DNA of 64,000 bases from Microbacterium sp. Au-Mic1 (lineage in GTDB: Bacteria; Actinomycetota; Actinomycetes; Actinomycetales; Microbacteriaceae), in assembly GCF_021341785.1 (NCBI RefSeq), contig NZ_JAJTTF010000002.1:62001-126000 (forward strand), written 5' to 3'. The notes under the pieces were generated by a model. The model was not told where the DNA came from, made no database searches, and saw nothing but the letters and a program-made list of their open reading frames with translations. The position numbers and the translations under genes were made by a program. Every line of letters begins with the position of its first letter. The stretch's first letter is position 1. Positions 1-7,988 of this stretch are shown one piece after another.

Positions 1-42
1 GGGGCGGCAGAGGCGGAAGAAACGATCACCATTCGACGCTAA
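1..42 (+). CDS. C-terminal fragment of an unidentified gene
   Basis: An open frame enters at base 1 and stops at a TAA at 40-42. The visible tail is 13 residues (GAAEAEETITIRR), acidic then basic, a composition common at the ends of actinobacterial proteins. Nothing identifies the product, and so short a frame could be open by chance. The next gene runs on the opposite strand and a hairpin follows at 90-125, so a gene ending here is plausible. Confidence 0.3.
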   Translation, partial: GAAEAEETITIRR

Positions 43-89
43 CCCCGCTCGCTGTGGATTCCCAGCCCTTCCCGCGGATGCGCAGACGA

Positions 90-125
90 CGAAGGGCGCC
101 GACGATCCTTCGTCGACGCCCTTCG
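90..125 (-). terminator. Hairpin downstream of the DUF5302 gene
   Basis: A 9-bp perfect inverted repeat (CGAAGGGCG at 90-98, CGCCCTTCG at 117-125) lies just past the stop of the minus-strand gene ending at 140. It has no clear U-run. It may serve both flanking convergent genes. Confidence 0.5.
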
Positions 126-139
126 CGGTGGATACGGGA

Positions 140-310
140 TCAGCCGCTCTTGCGGCGGAACTCGCGCCGGGTCTGCGCCCCGTGCGTGCCGTGCACGGCG
201 GAGTCGCCGTTCAGGTGCGCCTCGCCCTGGTGCTGCTGGGCGTTCTTCTTCTCGAGCGCCTCCTTGAACTTGCGCTTCATGTCCGCGGCGGCGGTGTCGT
301 CGGTACTCAT
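140..310 (-). CDS. DUF5302 family small protein
   Basis: A 56-residue hydrophilic protein starting MSTDDTAAADMKRKFKEAL, with a lysine-rich helix (residues about 11-23) and a basic tail ending RREFRRKSG. The helix, the charged linker and the short length match the DUF5302 family of small actinobacterial proteins, whose function is unknown. The ATG at 310 is chosen because upstream in-frame sequence loses this character. There is no membrane segment or signal peptide. It stands alone on the minus strand, with a hairpin terminator behind it and a divergent glycosyltransferase gene in front. The basic C-terminus could favour binding to nucleic acid or ribosomes, but this is inference only. Confidence 0.75.
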   Translation of the reverse strand: MSTDDTAAADMKRKFKEALEKKNAQQHQGEAHLNGDSAVHGTHGAQTRREFRRKSG

Positions 311-481
311 GGGCGTCAGCCTAGCGCCGAGGGTGTCCCGGAGTCCTGGAAGAACGGAGCGGGACGGGCAGGGGGCGCGGCGGCGGACGCGGGGTGACCG
401 ATCGCGGTGCATCCGGTGAACACTGTGTGATGGCCGTCGTTCCGCGCCGTGCCGGGCCCTGCGGGGCGGGATCCTGATCAC

Positions 482-2422
482 GTGAGAGCAGCGATCGTGA
501 CGGAATCCTTCCTCCCGCACATGAACGGCGTGACCGGGTCCGTTCTGCAGATCCTCCGCCACCTCGAGCGCCACGGGCACGAGGCCCGGGTCTACGCCCC
601 CGCTGCGGAGGGCATGCCGCGCATGATCGGGCACGCCAGGATCGAGCCCATCCCATCCGTGGCGCTGCCGGGGTACCGCACGGTGCGCGTCGGCACCTCG
701 AGCGCACATCGGCTGGCGGTCTCACTGGACCGGTTCGCGCCCGACGTGGTGCACCTCGCGTCGCCGTTCGCCCTGGGTTGGCGTGGTGCGCTCGCCGCCG
801 AGCGGATCGGGGTGCCCGCGGTCGCCGCCTACCAGACGGATGTCGCCGCCTACGCGGCCCGCTACGGGGTCTCGCTCACGACGGCGCTCGCCGAGGCCCA
901 TATCGCGAGACTGCACCGGCGCGCCACCCTCACCCTCGCCCCCTCGTCCGAGTCGGAGGAGCAGCTCGCGCGGCTCGGGGTCGATCGGGTGCGTCGCTGG
1001 GGTCGAGGGGTGGACGCGGAACGGTTCCACCCGGAGCGGCGCGACGGCGCGTGGGCACACCGAGCAGGCGTCGACGCCGTGATCGGCTATGTGGGCAGGC
1101 TGGCGCCGGAGAAGCAGGTCGAGGACCTGCGGGTGCTCGCGGACCTGCCGGGAGTGCGGCTCGTGATCGTCGGAGACGGTCCCTCCCGCGCGCGGCTCGA
1201 GAGCCTGCTCCCGGACGCGGTGTTCCTGGGGCATCTCAGCGGTCCGGAGCTCGCTCAGACCATGGCATCGTTCGACGTCTTCGTGCACCCCGGCGAGAGT
1301 GAGACGTTCGGGCAGACCTTGCAGGAGGCGCATGCGAGCGGGATCCCGGTGGTCGCGACCGGCCGTGGCGGCCCGCTGGATCTGGTGCGCCAGGGCGTCG
1401 ACGGGTGGCTGTACCGACCGGGCGATCTGCAGGATCTGCGCGATCGGGTGCGGGATCTCGCCGGAGACGTGCGCAAGCGACAGGCATTCGGCCGAGCCGG
1501 CCGGGACGCGGTGGAGAGCCGGAGCTGGAGCGCCGTGTGCGACCAGCTCCTCGACCACTTCGATGAGGCGCAGGACCTGCATCGCGCCGACGCCGGGTTG
1601 CGCGCCCCCCGGGCTGTGCGGCCGGAGCCCACGCCGGTGGGGGAGCGCAAGCGCTGGCGCCGCTATGTCGCGCTCGGCGACTCGCTCACAGAGGGGCTCT
1701 GCGACCCCGGTCCCGACGGCGCGTTGCGCGGCTGGGCGGACCGCCTCGCCCTGCTGCTGGCCGCCCGGGAGCCGTTGGACTACGCGAATCTCGCCATCCG
1801 CTCCAAGCGGGTCGAGGACGTGTGCGGATCGCAGCTGCACCGTGCCCTGCAGCTGCGCCCCGATCTCGTGTCGATCCTGGTCGGTGCGAACGACCTCGTG
1901 AAGCAGCGGGTCGCGATCCCCGTGCTCGCCGCGTGCCTGGAGGACACGGTGCGGCAGCTGCGCGAGAACGGCGCCGACGTGCTCCTGGTCACGGCGTTCC
2001 TGCCGGGCAACCCGGCGGCGCGCATCTACGCCCGCCGGTTCTCCGCCTGGGCCACCGCGCTCGCCGGCATCGCCCGTCGCCAGGGAGCGATCCTGCTCGA
2101 CACGGACCTGCACCCCCAGCTCGCCGCGCGGCCGAACTGGGGAGAGGACCTGGTGCACCTCTCCAGTCGGGGGCACCGATTCCTGGCGTACCGTGCGGGC
2201 GTCGCGCTCGGCGTGGCGCTGGCCGACGAACTCGGCGCGCTCGACGAGGCGCTGCACGAGACCGAGCGCACGGGCGCCGGGGTCTGGTGGCGCCGGCACG
2301 CGCTGCCGTGGGTCTGGCGGCGTCTGCACGGGCGCGCCGCCGGCGACGGACGCAGCGCCAAGCATCACGACTACGTGCGACTCGGCCGTGAGCGCGGAGT
2401 GCGCGAGCCCAGCGAGGTGTGA
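482..2422 (+). CDS. GT4 glycosyltransferase fused to GDSL/SGNH hydrolase
   Basis: A 646-residue two-part protein. Residues about 1-375 form a GT-B family 4 glycosyltransferase resembling actinobacterial GDP-mannose-dependent alpha-mannosyltransferases: an N-terminal FLPHMNGVTGS block, VGRLAPEKQVEDL, and the EX7E pair E274/E282 in ESETFGQTLQEA. Residues about 390-580 form a GDSL/SGNH hydrolase with block I GDSLTEG near 398, block III GAND, and DLVHLSSRGH carrying the Asp/His pair. Both halves look catalytically intact. The GTG at 482 is chosen because family members start right at (M)RAAIVTESFLP. An internal GTG near 1639 with GGAG upstream could give a separate hydrolase, but there is no stop between the halves. 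Likely role: mannosylation of lipid or cell-envelope glycan plus deacylation; substrates unknown. Confidence 0.8.
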   Translation: MRAAIVTESFLPHMNGVTGSVLQILRHLERHGHEARVYAPAAEGMPRMIGHARIEPIPSVALPGYRTVRVGTSSAHRLAVSLDRFAPDVVHLASPFALGWRGALAAERIGVPAVAAYQTDVAAYAARYGVSLTTALAEAHIARLHRRATLTLAPSSESEEQLARLGVDRVRRWGRGVDAERFHPERRDGAWAHRAGVDAVIGYVGRLAPEKQVEDLRVLADLPGVRLVIVGDGPSRARLESLLPDAVFLGHLSGPELAQTMASFDVFVHPGESETFGQTLQEAHASGIPVVATGRGGPLDLVRQGVDGWLYRPGDLQDLRDRVRDLAGDVRKRQAFGRAGRDAVESRSWSAVCDQLLDHFDEAQDLHRADAGLRAPRAVRPEPTPVGERKRWRRYVALGDSLTEGLCDPGPDGALRGWADRLALLLAAREPLDYANLAIRSKRVEDVCGSQLHRALQLRPDLVSILVGANDLVKQRVAIPVLAACLEDTVRQLRENGADVLLVTAFLPGNPAARIYARRFSAWATALAGIARRQGAILLDTDLHPQLAARPNWGEDLVHLSSRGHRFLAYRAGVALGVALADELGALDEALHETERTGAGVWWRRHALPWVWRRLHGRAAGDGRSAKHHDYVRLGRERGVREPSEV

Positions 2423-2430
2423 ACTCCTCC

Positions 2431-2455
2431 GGTCCCTGAGGCCGTCGAAGGGTCC
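2431..2455. repeat. Imperfect palindromic intergenic repeat (GGTCCCTGAG type)
   Basis: GGTCCCTGAG is followed after a short spacer by CGAAGGGTCC, forming an imperfect inverted repeat right after the glycosyltransferase stop. The same left arm (GGTCCCTGAGCCTG) recurs at 30576-30589 inside the 5' end of miaA. This resembles the short palindromes dispersed in Microbacteriaceae genomes and may act as a terminator-like hairpin. Confidence 0.5.
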
Positions 2456-2492
2456 GGATCCCGCCCCGCGCGGCCGCAGCGCCGCACGCTGA

Positions 2493-2580
2493 TAGGATCG
2501 AACAGGATGCCTCTGTGCGCATCCGTCCATGCTCGCGCTCCACACGGGAGAGCGAGCCTAAACAAAGAAGGAGAGACCTC
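2493..2580 (+). promoter_or_regulatory. pnp promoter and structured leader
   Basis: TAGGAT at 2493-2498 is a plausible -10 box; no good -35 is visible. It would give a leader of about 75 nt. The leader holds a strong hairpin, GCTCGCGCTC (2531-2540) against GAGAGCGAGC (2548-2557), with a single mismatch. An AAGGAG Shine-Dalgarno follows at about 2568-2573. In other bacteria PNPase represses its own mRNA through a 5' stem-loop, so this hairpin is a candidate autoregulatory site (inference). Confidence 0.45.
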
Positions 2581-4857
2581 TTGGAAGGTCCTGAAATCAC
2601 CGCTACTGAGGCCGTTCTCGACAACGGTCGCTTCGGCACCCGCACCGTCCGCTTCGAGACGGGCCGTCTCGCGCAGCAGGCGCAGGGCGCGGTCGCCGCC
2701 TACCTGGACGAGGAGACGATGCTCCTCTCCGCCACGAGCGCGGGCAAGTCCCCGCGTGAGGGCTTCGACTTCTTCCCGCTGACCGTCGACGTGGAGGAGC
2801 GCTCCTACGCCGCCGGCAAGATCCCCGGCTCGTTCTTCCGCCGTGAGGGCCGTCCCTCCACCGAGGCGATCCTCGTCTGCCGTCTGATCGACCGCCCGCT
2901 GCGTCCGTCGTTCGTCGACGGCCTGCGCAACGAGGTCCAGATCGTCATCACCGTGCTCTCGATCGCGCCGGGCGAGTACTACGACGCCCTCGCGATCAAC
3001 GCGGCGTCCGCGTCGACCCAGATCTCGGGTCTGCCGTTCTCCGGCCCGGTCGCCGGTGTGCGCCTCGCGTTCATCCCCGGCCACGGCGAGCACGCCGACC
3101 AGTGGGTCGCGTTCCCCAACGCGGAGCAGGTCGAGCAGGCCGTCTTCGATCTCGTCGTCGCCGGTCGCGTCGTCACCAAGGGTGACGGCACCGAGGACGT
3201 CGCGATCATGATGGTCGAGGCCGAGGCCACCGAGGGCAGCTGGAACCTGATCAAGGCCGGCGCCACCAAGCCCAGCGAGGACATCGTCGCGCAGGGTCTG
3301 GAGGCCGCCAAGCCGTTCCTGAAGCAGCTCGTCGAGGCGCAGGCTCAGCTCGCCGCCACGGCGTCGAAGGAGCCGGGCGTGTACCCGGTCTTCCTGCCCT
3401 ACAGCGAGGGCACGTACGACTTCGTGGCCGAGCGCGCCTACGCCGAGCTCGTCGACGTCTACCAGATCGCCGACAAGCAGGAGCGCCAGAACGCCGACGA
3501 CGCGATCAAGGACCGCGTCAAGGCCGAGCTCGTCGCCGCCGTCGAGGCGGGCGAGCAGCCCGAGGTCGCGCTCAGCGAGTTCTCCGCCGCTTACAAGTCG
3601 GTCACGAAGAAGATCGTGCGCGGCCGGATCCTCACCGAGGGCGTCCGCATCGACGGTCGCGGTCTGGCGGACATCCGCCCGCTCGACGCCGAGGTGCAGG
3701 TCATCCCGCGCGTGCACGGCTCCGCGATCTTCCAGCGCGGCGAGACCCAGATCCTGGGCGTCACCACGCTGAACATGCTCAAGATGGAGCAGCAGATCGA
3801 CTCGCTGTCCCCGACGACGAGCAAGCGCTACATGCACCACTACAACTTCCCGCCCTACTCGACCGGTGAGACCGGCCGCGTGGGTTCGCCGAAGCGTCGC
3901 GAGATCGGGCACGGCTTCCTCGCCGAGCGCGCGCTCGTGCCGGTGCTGCCGACCCGCGAGGAGTTCCCTTACGCGATCCGTCAGGTGTCCGAGGCGCTCA
4001 GCTCCAACGGATCCACCTCGATGGGCTCCGTCTGCGCCTCGACCCTGTCCCTGCTGAACGCGGGTGTGCCGCTGCGCGCACCGGTCGCCGGCATCGCGAT
4101 GGGCCTCGTGTCCGACCAGGTCGACGGTGAGACCCGCTACGCGGCGCTCACCGACATCCTCGGCGCCGAGGACGCCCTCGGCGACATGGACTTCAAGGTC
4201 GCCGGCACGAGCGAGTTCGTCACCGCGATCCAGCTCGACACGAAGCTCGACGGCATTCCCTCCGAGGTGCTGGCCGGGGCCCTGACCCAGGCCAAGGAGG
4301 CGCGCCTCACGATCCTCAACGTGCTGAACGCCGCGATCGACAGCCCGGATGAGATGGCGCCGACTGCTCCGCGCGTCATCAGCGTGCAGATCCCGGTCGA
4401 CAAGATCGGCGAGCTGATCGGCCCCAAGGGCAAGACGATCAACGCGATCCAGGACGAGACCGGTGCGCAGATCTCGATCGAGGAGGACGGCACCGTCTAC
4501 ATCGGCGCGACCGACGGCCCCTCGGCCGAGGCTGCCCGCGCACAGGTCAACGCCATCGCCAACCCCACCAACCCCGAGGTCGGCGAGCAGTTCCTGGGCA
4601 CGGTCGTCAAGATCGCGACCTTCGGCGCGTTCGTCTCCCTGCTCCCGGGCAAGGACGGCCTGCTGCACGTCACCGAGGTGCGCAAGCTCGCCGGTGGCAA
4701 GCGCGTGGAGAACGTCGATGACGTGCTCTCCGTCGGCCAGAAGATCCTCGTGAAGATCACGAAGATCGACGACCGCGGCAAGCTGTCGCTCGAGCCCGTC
4801 ATCGACGAGGCTCCGGCGGACGCTGCCGAGCCGGTCGCCGAGGTCGCCGAGGCCTGA
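2581..4857 (+). CDS. pnp: Polyribonucleotide nucleotidyltransferase (PNPase)
   Basis: A 758-residue phosphorolytic 3'-5' exoribonuclease that degrades and tails RNA in the cytoplasm. The order is the family's: first RNase PH domain ([30 protein letters not shown]), all-helical linker, second RNase PH domain ([33 protein letters not shown]), KH domain from about residue 598 ([12 protein letters not shown]) and S1 domain from about 666 ([21 protein letters not shown]). The start is a TTG at 2581: homologues begin MEGPEI, and AAGGAG lies 7 nt upstream. The length is normal for actinobacteria. The gene stands alone between its own structured leader and a strong terminator. rpsO, its usual upstream neighbour, is absent here. 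Confidence 0.97.
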   Translation: MEGPEITATEAVLDNGRFGTRTVRFETGRLAQQAQGAVAAYLDEETMLLSATSAGKSPREGFDFFPLTVDVEERSYAAGKIPGSFFRREGRPSTEAILVCRLIDRPLRPSFVDGLRNEVQIVITVLSIAPGEYYDALAINAASASTQISGLPFSGPVAGVRLAFIPGHGEHADQWVAFPNAEQVEQAVFDLVVAGRVVTKGDGTEDVAIMMVEAEATEGSWNLIKAGATKPSEDIVAQGLEAAKPFLKQLVEAQAQLAATASKEPGVYPVFLPYSEGTYDFVAERAYAELVDVYQIADKQERQNADDAIKDRVKAELVAAVEAGEQPEVALSEFSAAYKSVTKKIVRGRILTEGVRIDGRGLADIRPLDAEVQVIPRVHGSAIFQRGETQILGVTTLNMLKMEQQIDSLSPTTSKRYMHHYNFPPYSTGETGRVGSPKRREIGHGFLAERALVPVLPTREEFPYAIRQVSEALSSNGSTSMGSVCASTLSLLNAGVPLRAPVAGIAMGLVSDQVDGETRYAALTDILGAEDALGDMDFKVAGTSEFVTAIQLDTKLDGIPSEVLAGALTQAKEARLTILNVLNAAIDSPDEMAPTAPRVISVQIPVDKIGELIGPKGKTINAIQDETGAQISIEEDGTVYIGATDGPSAEAARAQVNAIANPTNPEVGEQFLGTVVKIATFGAFVSLLPGKDGLLHVTEVRKLAGGKRVENVDDVLSVGQKILVKITKIDDRGKLSLEPVIDEAPADAAEPVAEVAEA

Positions 4858-4870
4858 TCCTCCGCAGAAC

Positions 4871-4913
4871 GGCCCGTTGTGTCCGCCGAAAGGGGGACAC
4901 AACGGGCCTTTCG
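4871..4913 (+). terminator. Rho-independent terminator of pnp
   Basis: A 14-bp perfect stem (GGCCCGTTGTGTCC at 4871-4884 with its complement at 4895-4908) and a 10-nt loop, followed by TTTCGCTGTTTT. It begins 13 nt after the pnp stop. Confidence 0.88.
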
Positions 4914-5058
4914 CTGTTTTCGTGATCGAACCGTTACGCATTGTTCGCCTCCTGGCCGTCTCAATGAACGGAAGCGTCCGAGGCCTCGCTTACTCTCGAA
5001 GGGAACGCACCGGGGGGTGCGTCTCAGAACGCAACGCAGCAGACACGGGGGTGATCGC

Positions 5059-6111
5059 ATGCGTCTCTTCAGCGTCGGATCCGGAAACGGCTCCGCACTC
5101 GGCGGTGCCGCACCCGCGGTCACCAGCGCGCCCGCGGTGGTGACGCCGCACCCGTCGGCGCCGATCCCCGTGGTGGGACCCGGCATCGGGACCTGCCTGC
5201 GCGTTCCGCTCGCGGAGACCGGCATCCGCTCCTTCCCGCTCATCCTCGGCGGCGCCGAGTTCGGCTGGAACACCGACGCCGACACCGCGCTGCACATCCT
5301 CGACCGCTACGCCGAGTTCGGCGGCAACGCCGTGCACACGGCCGACAGCTTCGCCGCGGGGCGCAGCGAGCACATCATCGGCCGGTGGCTCGCCACGCGC
5401 GGCAACCGCGATGACATCGTGCTGAACGTGCGCGTCGGCGGTCACCCCGACAACCCGGGTATCGGTGCGGTGAACCTGGTCCGCGCCGCAGAGGCATCAT
5501 TGACCCGCCTCGGCGTCGAGCGCATCGATGTGCTCTACCTCGACGGCACGGTCGATGACGGCAGTGCTCTCGAGGACACGCTGGCCACCGCGGAATGGCT
5601 CGTCGAGACCGGCAAGGTGCGGGCGCTCGGCGCCTTCGGCTTCACCGCGGAGCGTCTCGTCGAGGCGCGGATCCTGGCCTCGGCCGGCTATCCGCGCATC
5701 GAAGTGCTGGACGAGCCGTACAACCTGATGCGCCGCGCGGGCTTCGAGGGAGACCTTCGCCTCGTCGCCGCCGCACAGGGGCTGGCTGTCACCCCGTCGC
5801 ACGCGCTCGAGCACGGGTTCCTGTCCGGCCGGCACCGCACCAAGCAGTCGCTGCAGGGGGTGCGCGGCATGCAGCTGCGCGGCAACATCAACCGCCGCGG
5901 CATCAAGGTGCTGCGCGCGCTGGACATCGCGGCCTCCGAGCTCCAGGTGCCCGTCGCCGCCGTTGCGATCGGCTGGCTGCTCGCGCAGCGCACGATCACG
6001 GCGCCGATCGTGAACGCGTTCGCCACCGAGCAGGTCGACGAGCTGATGCAGGGTGCGGGCGTCGCCCTCGGCCGTGCGCAGCTGGCCGAGCTGACCCGAG
6101 CCGCGAGCTGA
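5059..6111 (+). CDS. Aldo/keto reductase-fold protein lacking the catalytic tetrad
   Basis: A 350-residue protein with the AKR TIM-barrel signature: TADSFAAGRSEHIIGRWL, LTRLGVERIDVLYLDG, and VETGKVRALGAFGFTAERL. The ATG at 5059 precedes MRLFSVGSG; the first ~40 residues are low-complexity Ala/Pro/Val. Aligned without gaps to ordinary AKRs, the tetrad Asp, Tyr, Lys and His is replaced by H93, F98, R125 and D162. Typical AKR reductase chemistry is therefore unlikely. The barrel might still bind NAD(P) or act as a sensor or scaffold (inference). It is monocistronic, after the pnp terminator; TACTCT near 4991 could be a -10 box. Confidence 0.85.
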   Translation: MRLFSVGSGNGSALGGAAPAVTSAPAVVTPHPSAPIPVVGPGIGTCLRVPLAETGIRSFPLILGGAEFGWNTDADTALHILDRYAEFGGNAVHTADSFAAGRSEHIIGRWLATRGNRDDIVLNVRVGGHPDNPGIGAVNLVRAAEASLTRLGVERIDVLYLDGTVDDGSALEDTLATAEWLVETGKVRALGAFGFTAERLVEARILASAGYPRIEVLDEPYNLMRRAGFEGDLRLVAAAQGLAVTPSHALEHGFLSGRHRTKQSLQGVRGMQLRGNINRRGIKVLRALDIAASELQVPVAAVAIGWLLAQRTITAPIVNAFATEQVDELMQGAGVALGRAQLAELTRAAS

Positions 6112-6196
6112 CCCGATCCGGTGGGTGGCCGTGTCCGATCTGTGACATAGGCTGGAAGCACCCCGGCCACGGAGCCGGAGACGAGGCGAGCGGGTT

Positions 6197-6799
6197 GTGA
6201 CGCATTACATCTATCTGGTCCGGCACGGCGAGCATCAGGACGCCGAGCACGGCCTCGCCGACGGCCCCCTCTCGCCGCGCGGACGTCGTCAGGCAGAGCT
6301 CATCGCCGATCGCCTGTCCGGGCTCCCGCTCGACGCGATCTGGCACTCCCCGCTGCTGCGCGCGGCGGAGACGGCCCGCGCGATCTCGGAGCGGATCCCG
6401 TCAGTCGAGGCCGAACCGTCCGCGCTGCTGTTCGACTGCGTGCCGACGGGAATGACGGACGACACCCCTGCAGCGTTCGAGCCGTTCTTCGGATCCATCA
6501 CCGACGCGGAGATCGAGGCGGGGCGGGCTCAGATGGGCGACGCCGTGAACGAGTTCCTGGTGCGCAAGCCCGGCGACGTCCACGAGGTGCTGATCACACA
6601 CAACTTCGTGATCAGCTGGTTCGTGCGCGAGGTGCTGGAGGCGCCGGACTGGCGCTGGATGACGCTGAACCAGGCGAACTGCGGTCTCACCGTGATCTCG
6701 CAGAAGCAGGGCCGCCCGTGGAGCCTGCTCGCCCACAACGACCTGAGTCACCTGCCGATCGAGCTGCGCACCGGCCTGCCGGATCCACTCCTGGTCTGA
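6197..6799 (+). CDS. Histidine phosphatase (phosphoglycerate mutase-like) family protein
   Basis: A 200-residue cytoplasmic phosphatase. The catalytic phosphohistidine motif is LVRHGEH near residues 7-13, followed by LSPRGRRQAELIADRL and SPLLRAAETARAI. The second catalytic histidine is in VLITHNFVISWFV near residue 137. No signal peptide is present, and the length suits the broad-specificity branch rather than true phosphoglycerate mutase. The start is GTG 6197, with GAGGCG about 9 nt upstream. The substrate cannot be read from the sequence. It is the last plus-strand gene before the palindromic repeat at 6840-6926. Confidence 0.88.
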   Translation: MTHYIYLVRHGEHQDAEHGLADGPLSPRGRRQAELIADRLSGLPLDAIWHSPLLRAAETARAISERIPSVEAEPSALLFDCVPTGMTDDTPAAFEPFFGSITDAEIEAGRAQMGDAVNEFLVRKPGDVHEVLITHNFVISWFVREVLEAPDWRWMTLNQANCGLTVISQKQGRPWSLLAHNDLSHLPIELRTGLPDPLLV

Positions 6800-6839
6800 C
6801 GGCGCGTCTCGGGGAGCGTCGTCGCGCGACCTGCCTGGA

Positions 6840-6926
6840 TGTGACGATCTGCACACCGTGTCACGTTCAGCACACGGGATCCCCGGATCCGTGTGCTGAT
6901 CGTGACAACCTGTGCTGATCGTTGCA
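6840..6926. repeat. Symmetrical cluster of four 16-nt repeat units
   Basis: Four related 16-mers approximate TGTCACGATCAGCACA. Units at 6840-6855 and 6859-6874 read forward; units at 6892-6907 and 6911-6926 read in reverse. Start-to-start spacing is 19 nt within each pair, and the two pairs mirror each other about position 6883. The centre adds a GGATCC-rich palindrome. The element lies between convergent genes. Confidence 0.75.
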
Positions 6927-6956
6927 GTGCGAGTGCCCTGACCGGGGTGGGGGTCC

Positions 6957-7391
6957 TCAGCCGACTCGTTCCCAGTCCGCAATCGGGCCGGGCACCACGG
7001 TGAACAGCGGATGCGGATCCGGGAGCGGGGTCGTCCGCCAGCGGTCCCAGAGGTCCGGGCTGCGCACCTCCAGCTTGCGCAGCAGGTGCCCCCACTCGTA
7101 CTGGAGTTGACCGCGGGCGACGGGGATCCGCTCGACCGGACCGGTTCGGAGGATCTTCTCCCGCGCGAACCGGTATCCGCGGGAATCGGCCTCGTCGACG
7201 ACCGCGGACAGATAGTCGCCGATCGCGGCAAGCGGATCCCGTACGGCGCGGAAGCGCTGGAGCTGCGGATGGTGCGCGTAGCCGCGGCGCGTCGGATCCG
7301 CGATCACGGCCTGAGCGAGCAGCCCTTCGCGCCAGCACGCCGTCAGCGCCTGCCGGTCGTAGTAGCGCGGGTGAACCGACCACAATCTCAT
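6957..7391 (-). CDS. Pyrimidine dimer DNA glycosylase / endonuclease V family protein
   Basis: A 144-residue protein starting MRLWSVHPRYYDRQAL, with ACWREGLLAQAVI, RRGYAHHPQLQRFRA and DEADSRGYRFAREKIL. These are the conserved blocks of the compact Pyr_excise family, whose T4 prototype cuts the glycosyl bond of UV-induced cyclobutane dimers. The ATG at 7391 is preferred because homologues begin with MRLW. Its start overlaps the stop of the upstream acetyltransferase gene by 4 nt (ATGA), so the pair is co-translated. The C-terminal WERVG tail is short. Annotation is by family resemblance; glycosylase activity of the bacterial branch is less well established than for the phage enzyme. Confidence 0.75.
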   Translation of the reverse strand: MRLWSVHPRYYDRQALTACWREGLLAQAVIADPTRRGYAHHPQLQRFRAVRDPLAAIGDYLSAVVDEADSRGYRFAREKILRTGPVERIPVARGQLQYEWGHLLRKLEVRSPDLWDRWRTTPLPDPHPLFTVVPGPIADWERVG

Positions 7392-7864
7392 GCCTGCCGC
7401 AGCTCCTTGCGATACCACCGTGTCGCGTTCGGGTTGGCGTTGTAGCGGGGGATCTCGGCGAAGCCGCTGTTGCGATACAGGTGGCCTGCCGCCTCGAGCG
7501 TGTGGTGGGTGTCGAGGACGAGGGCGCCGGCGCCGAAACCGCGAGCACGGTGCTCCAGCTCATCCAGCAGCAGCCGGCCCCAGCCTCGGCCCCGGGTCTC
7601 CGCACGCAGGAACACGTGCTTGATCTCGAACACGTCGGTCTCGCCGCCGGGCATCGGGACACGGCGGATCCCGCCGCAGCCGGCGATCTCGCCCTCCTCC
7701 TCGAGAAGCAGGAAGACGCCGTCCGGGGCCTGGAACGCGGCCGCCGTGGGATACGTGGGGGAGTAGGAGCCACCGGGGAACTCCGCCGCACGGAGCGTGA
7801 AGTAGTCGACGAGCACCGCGTGGGCGTCGGCGTCCTCCGGGGAGGCGGTGCGGAACGTGGGCAT
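7388..7864 (-). CDS. GNAT family N-acetyltransferase
   Basis: A 158-residue GCN5-related acetyltransferase. The acetyl-CoA-binding motif A is visible as VFLRAETRGRGWGRLLLDEL (about residues 84-103), followed by LDTHHTLEAAGHLYRNSGF, the usual motif B. The acceptor substrate is unknown. The ATG at 7864 has TACCGT 6 nt upstream on its strand, a -10 box positioned for a leaderless transcript. It is the first gene of a two-gene unit with the DNA glycosylase (4-nt overlap) and is divergent from dapB. Confidence 0.88.
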   Translation of the reverse strand: MPTFRTASPEDADAHAVLVDYFTLRAAEFPGGSYSPTYPTAAAFQAPDGVFLLLEEEGEIAGCGGIRRVPMPGGETDVFEIKHVFLRAETRGRGWGRLLLDELEHRARGFGAGALVLDTHHTLEAAGHLYRNSGFAEIPRYNANPNATRWYRKELRQA

Positions 7865-7988
7865 GGTCCGACGGTAATCGATGCGGCCGGTCGGTGCCTC
7901 CGGACGCGTCGGCAACCCTGCGGAGCCCGCCGGGCCGAGGGCGTTGACCGGAGGCGCCCGCGTCTGGGCCGCTGAATAGACTGTGGAC

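Noticed and set aside
6841..6918. A short Cys-rich frame (TICTPCHVQHTGSPDP...) within the palindromic repeat
   Set aside because: The cysteine pattern comes from the repeated TGTGCTGA-type units, not from selection on protein; no start signal.
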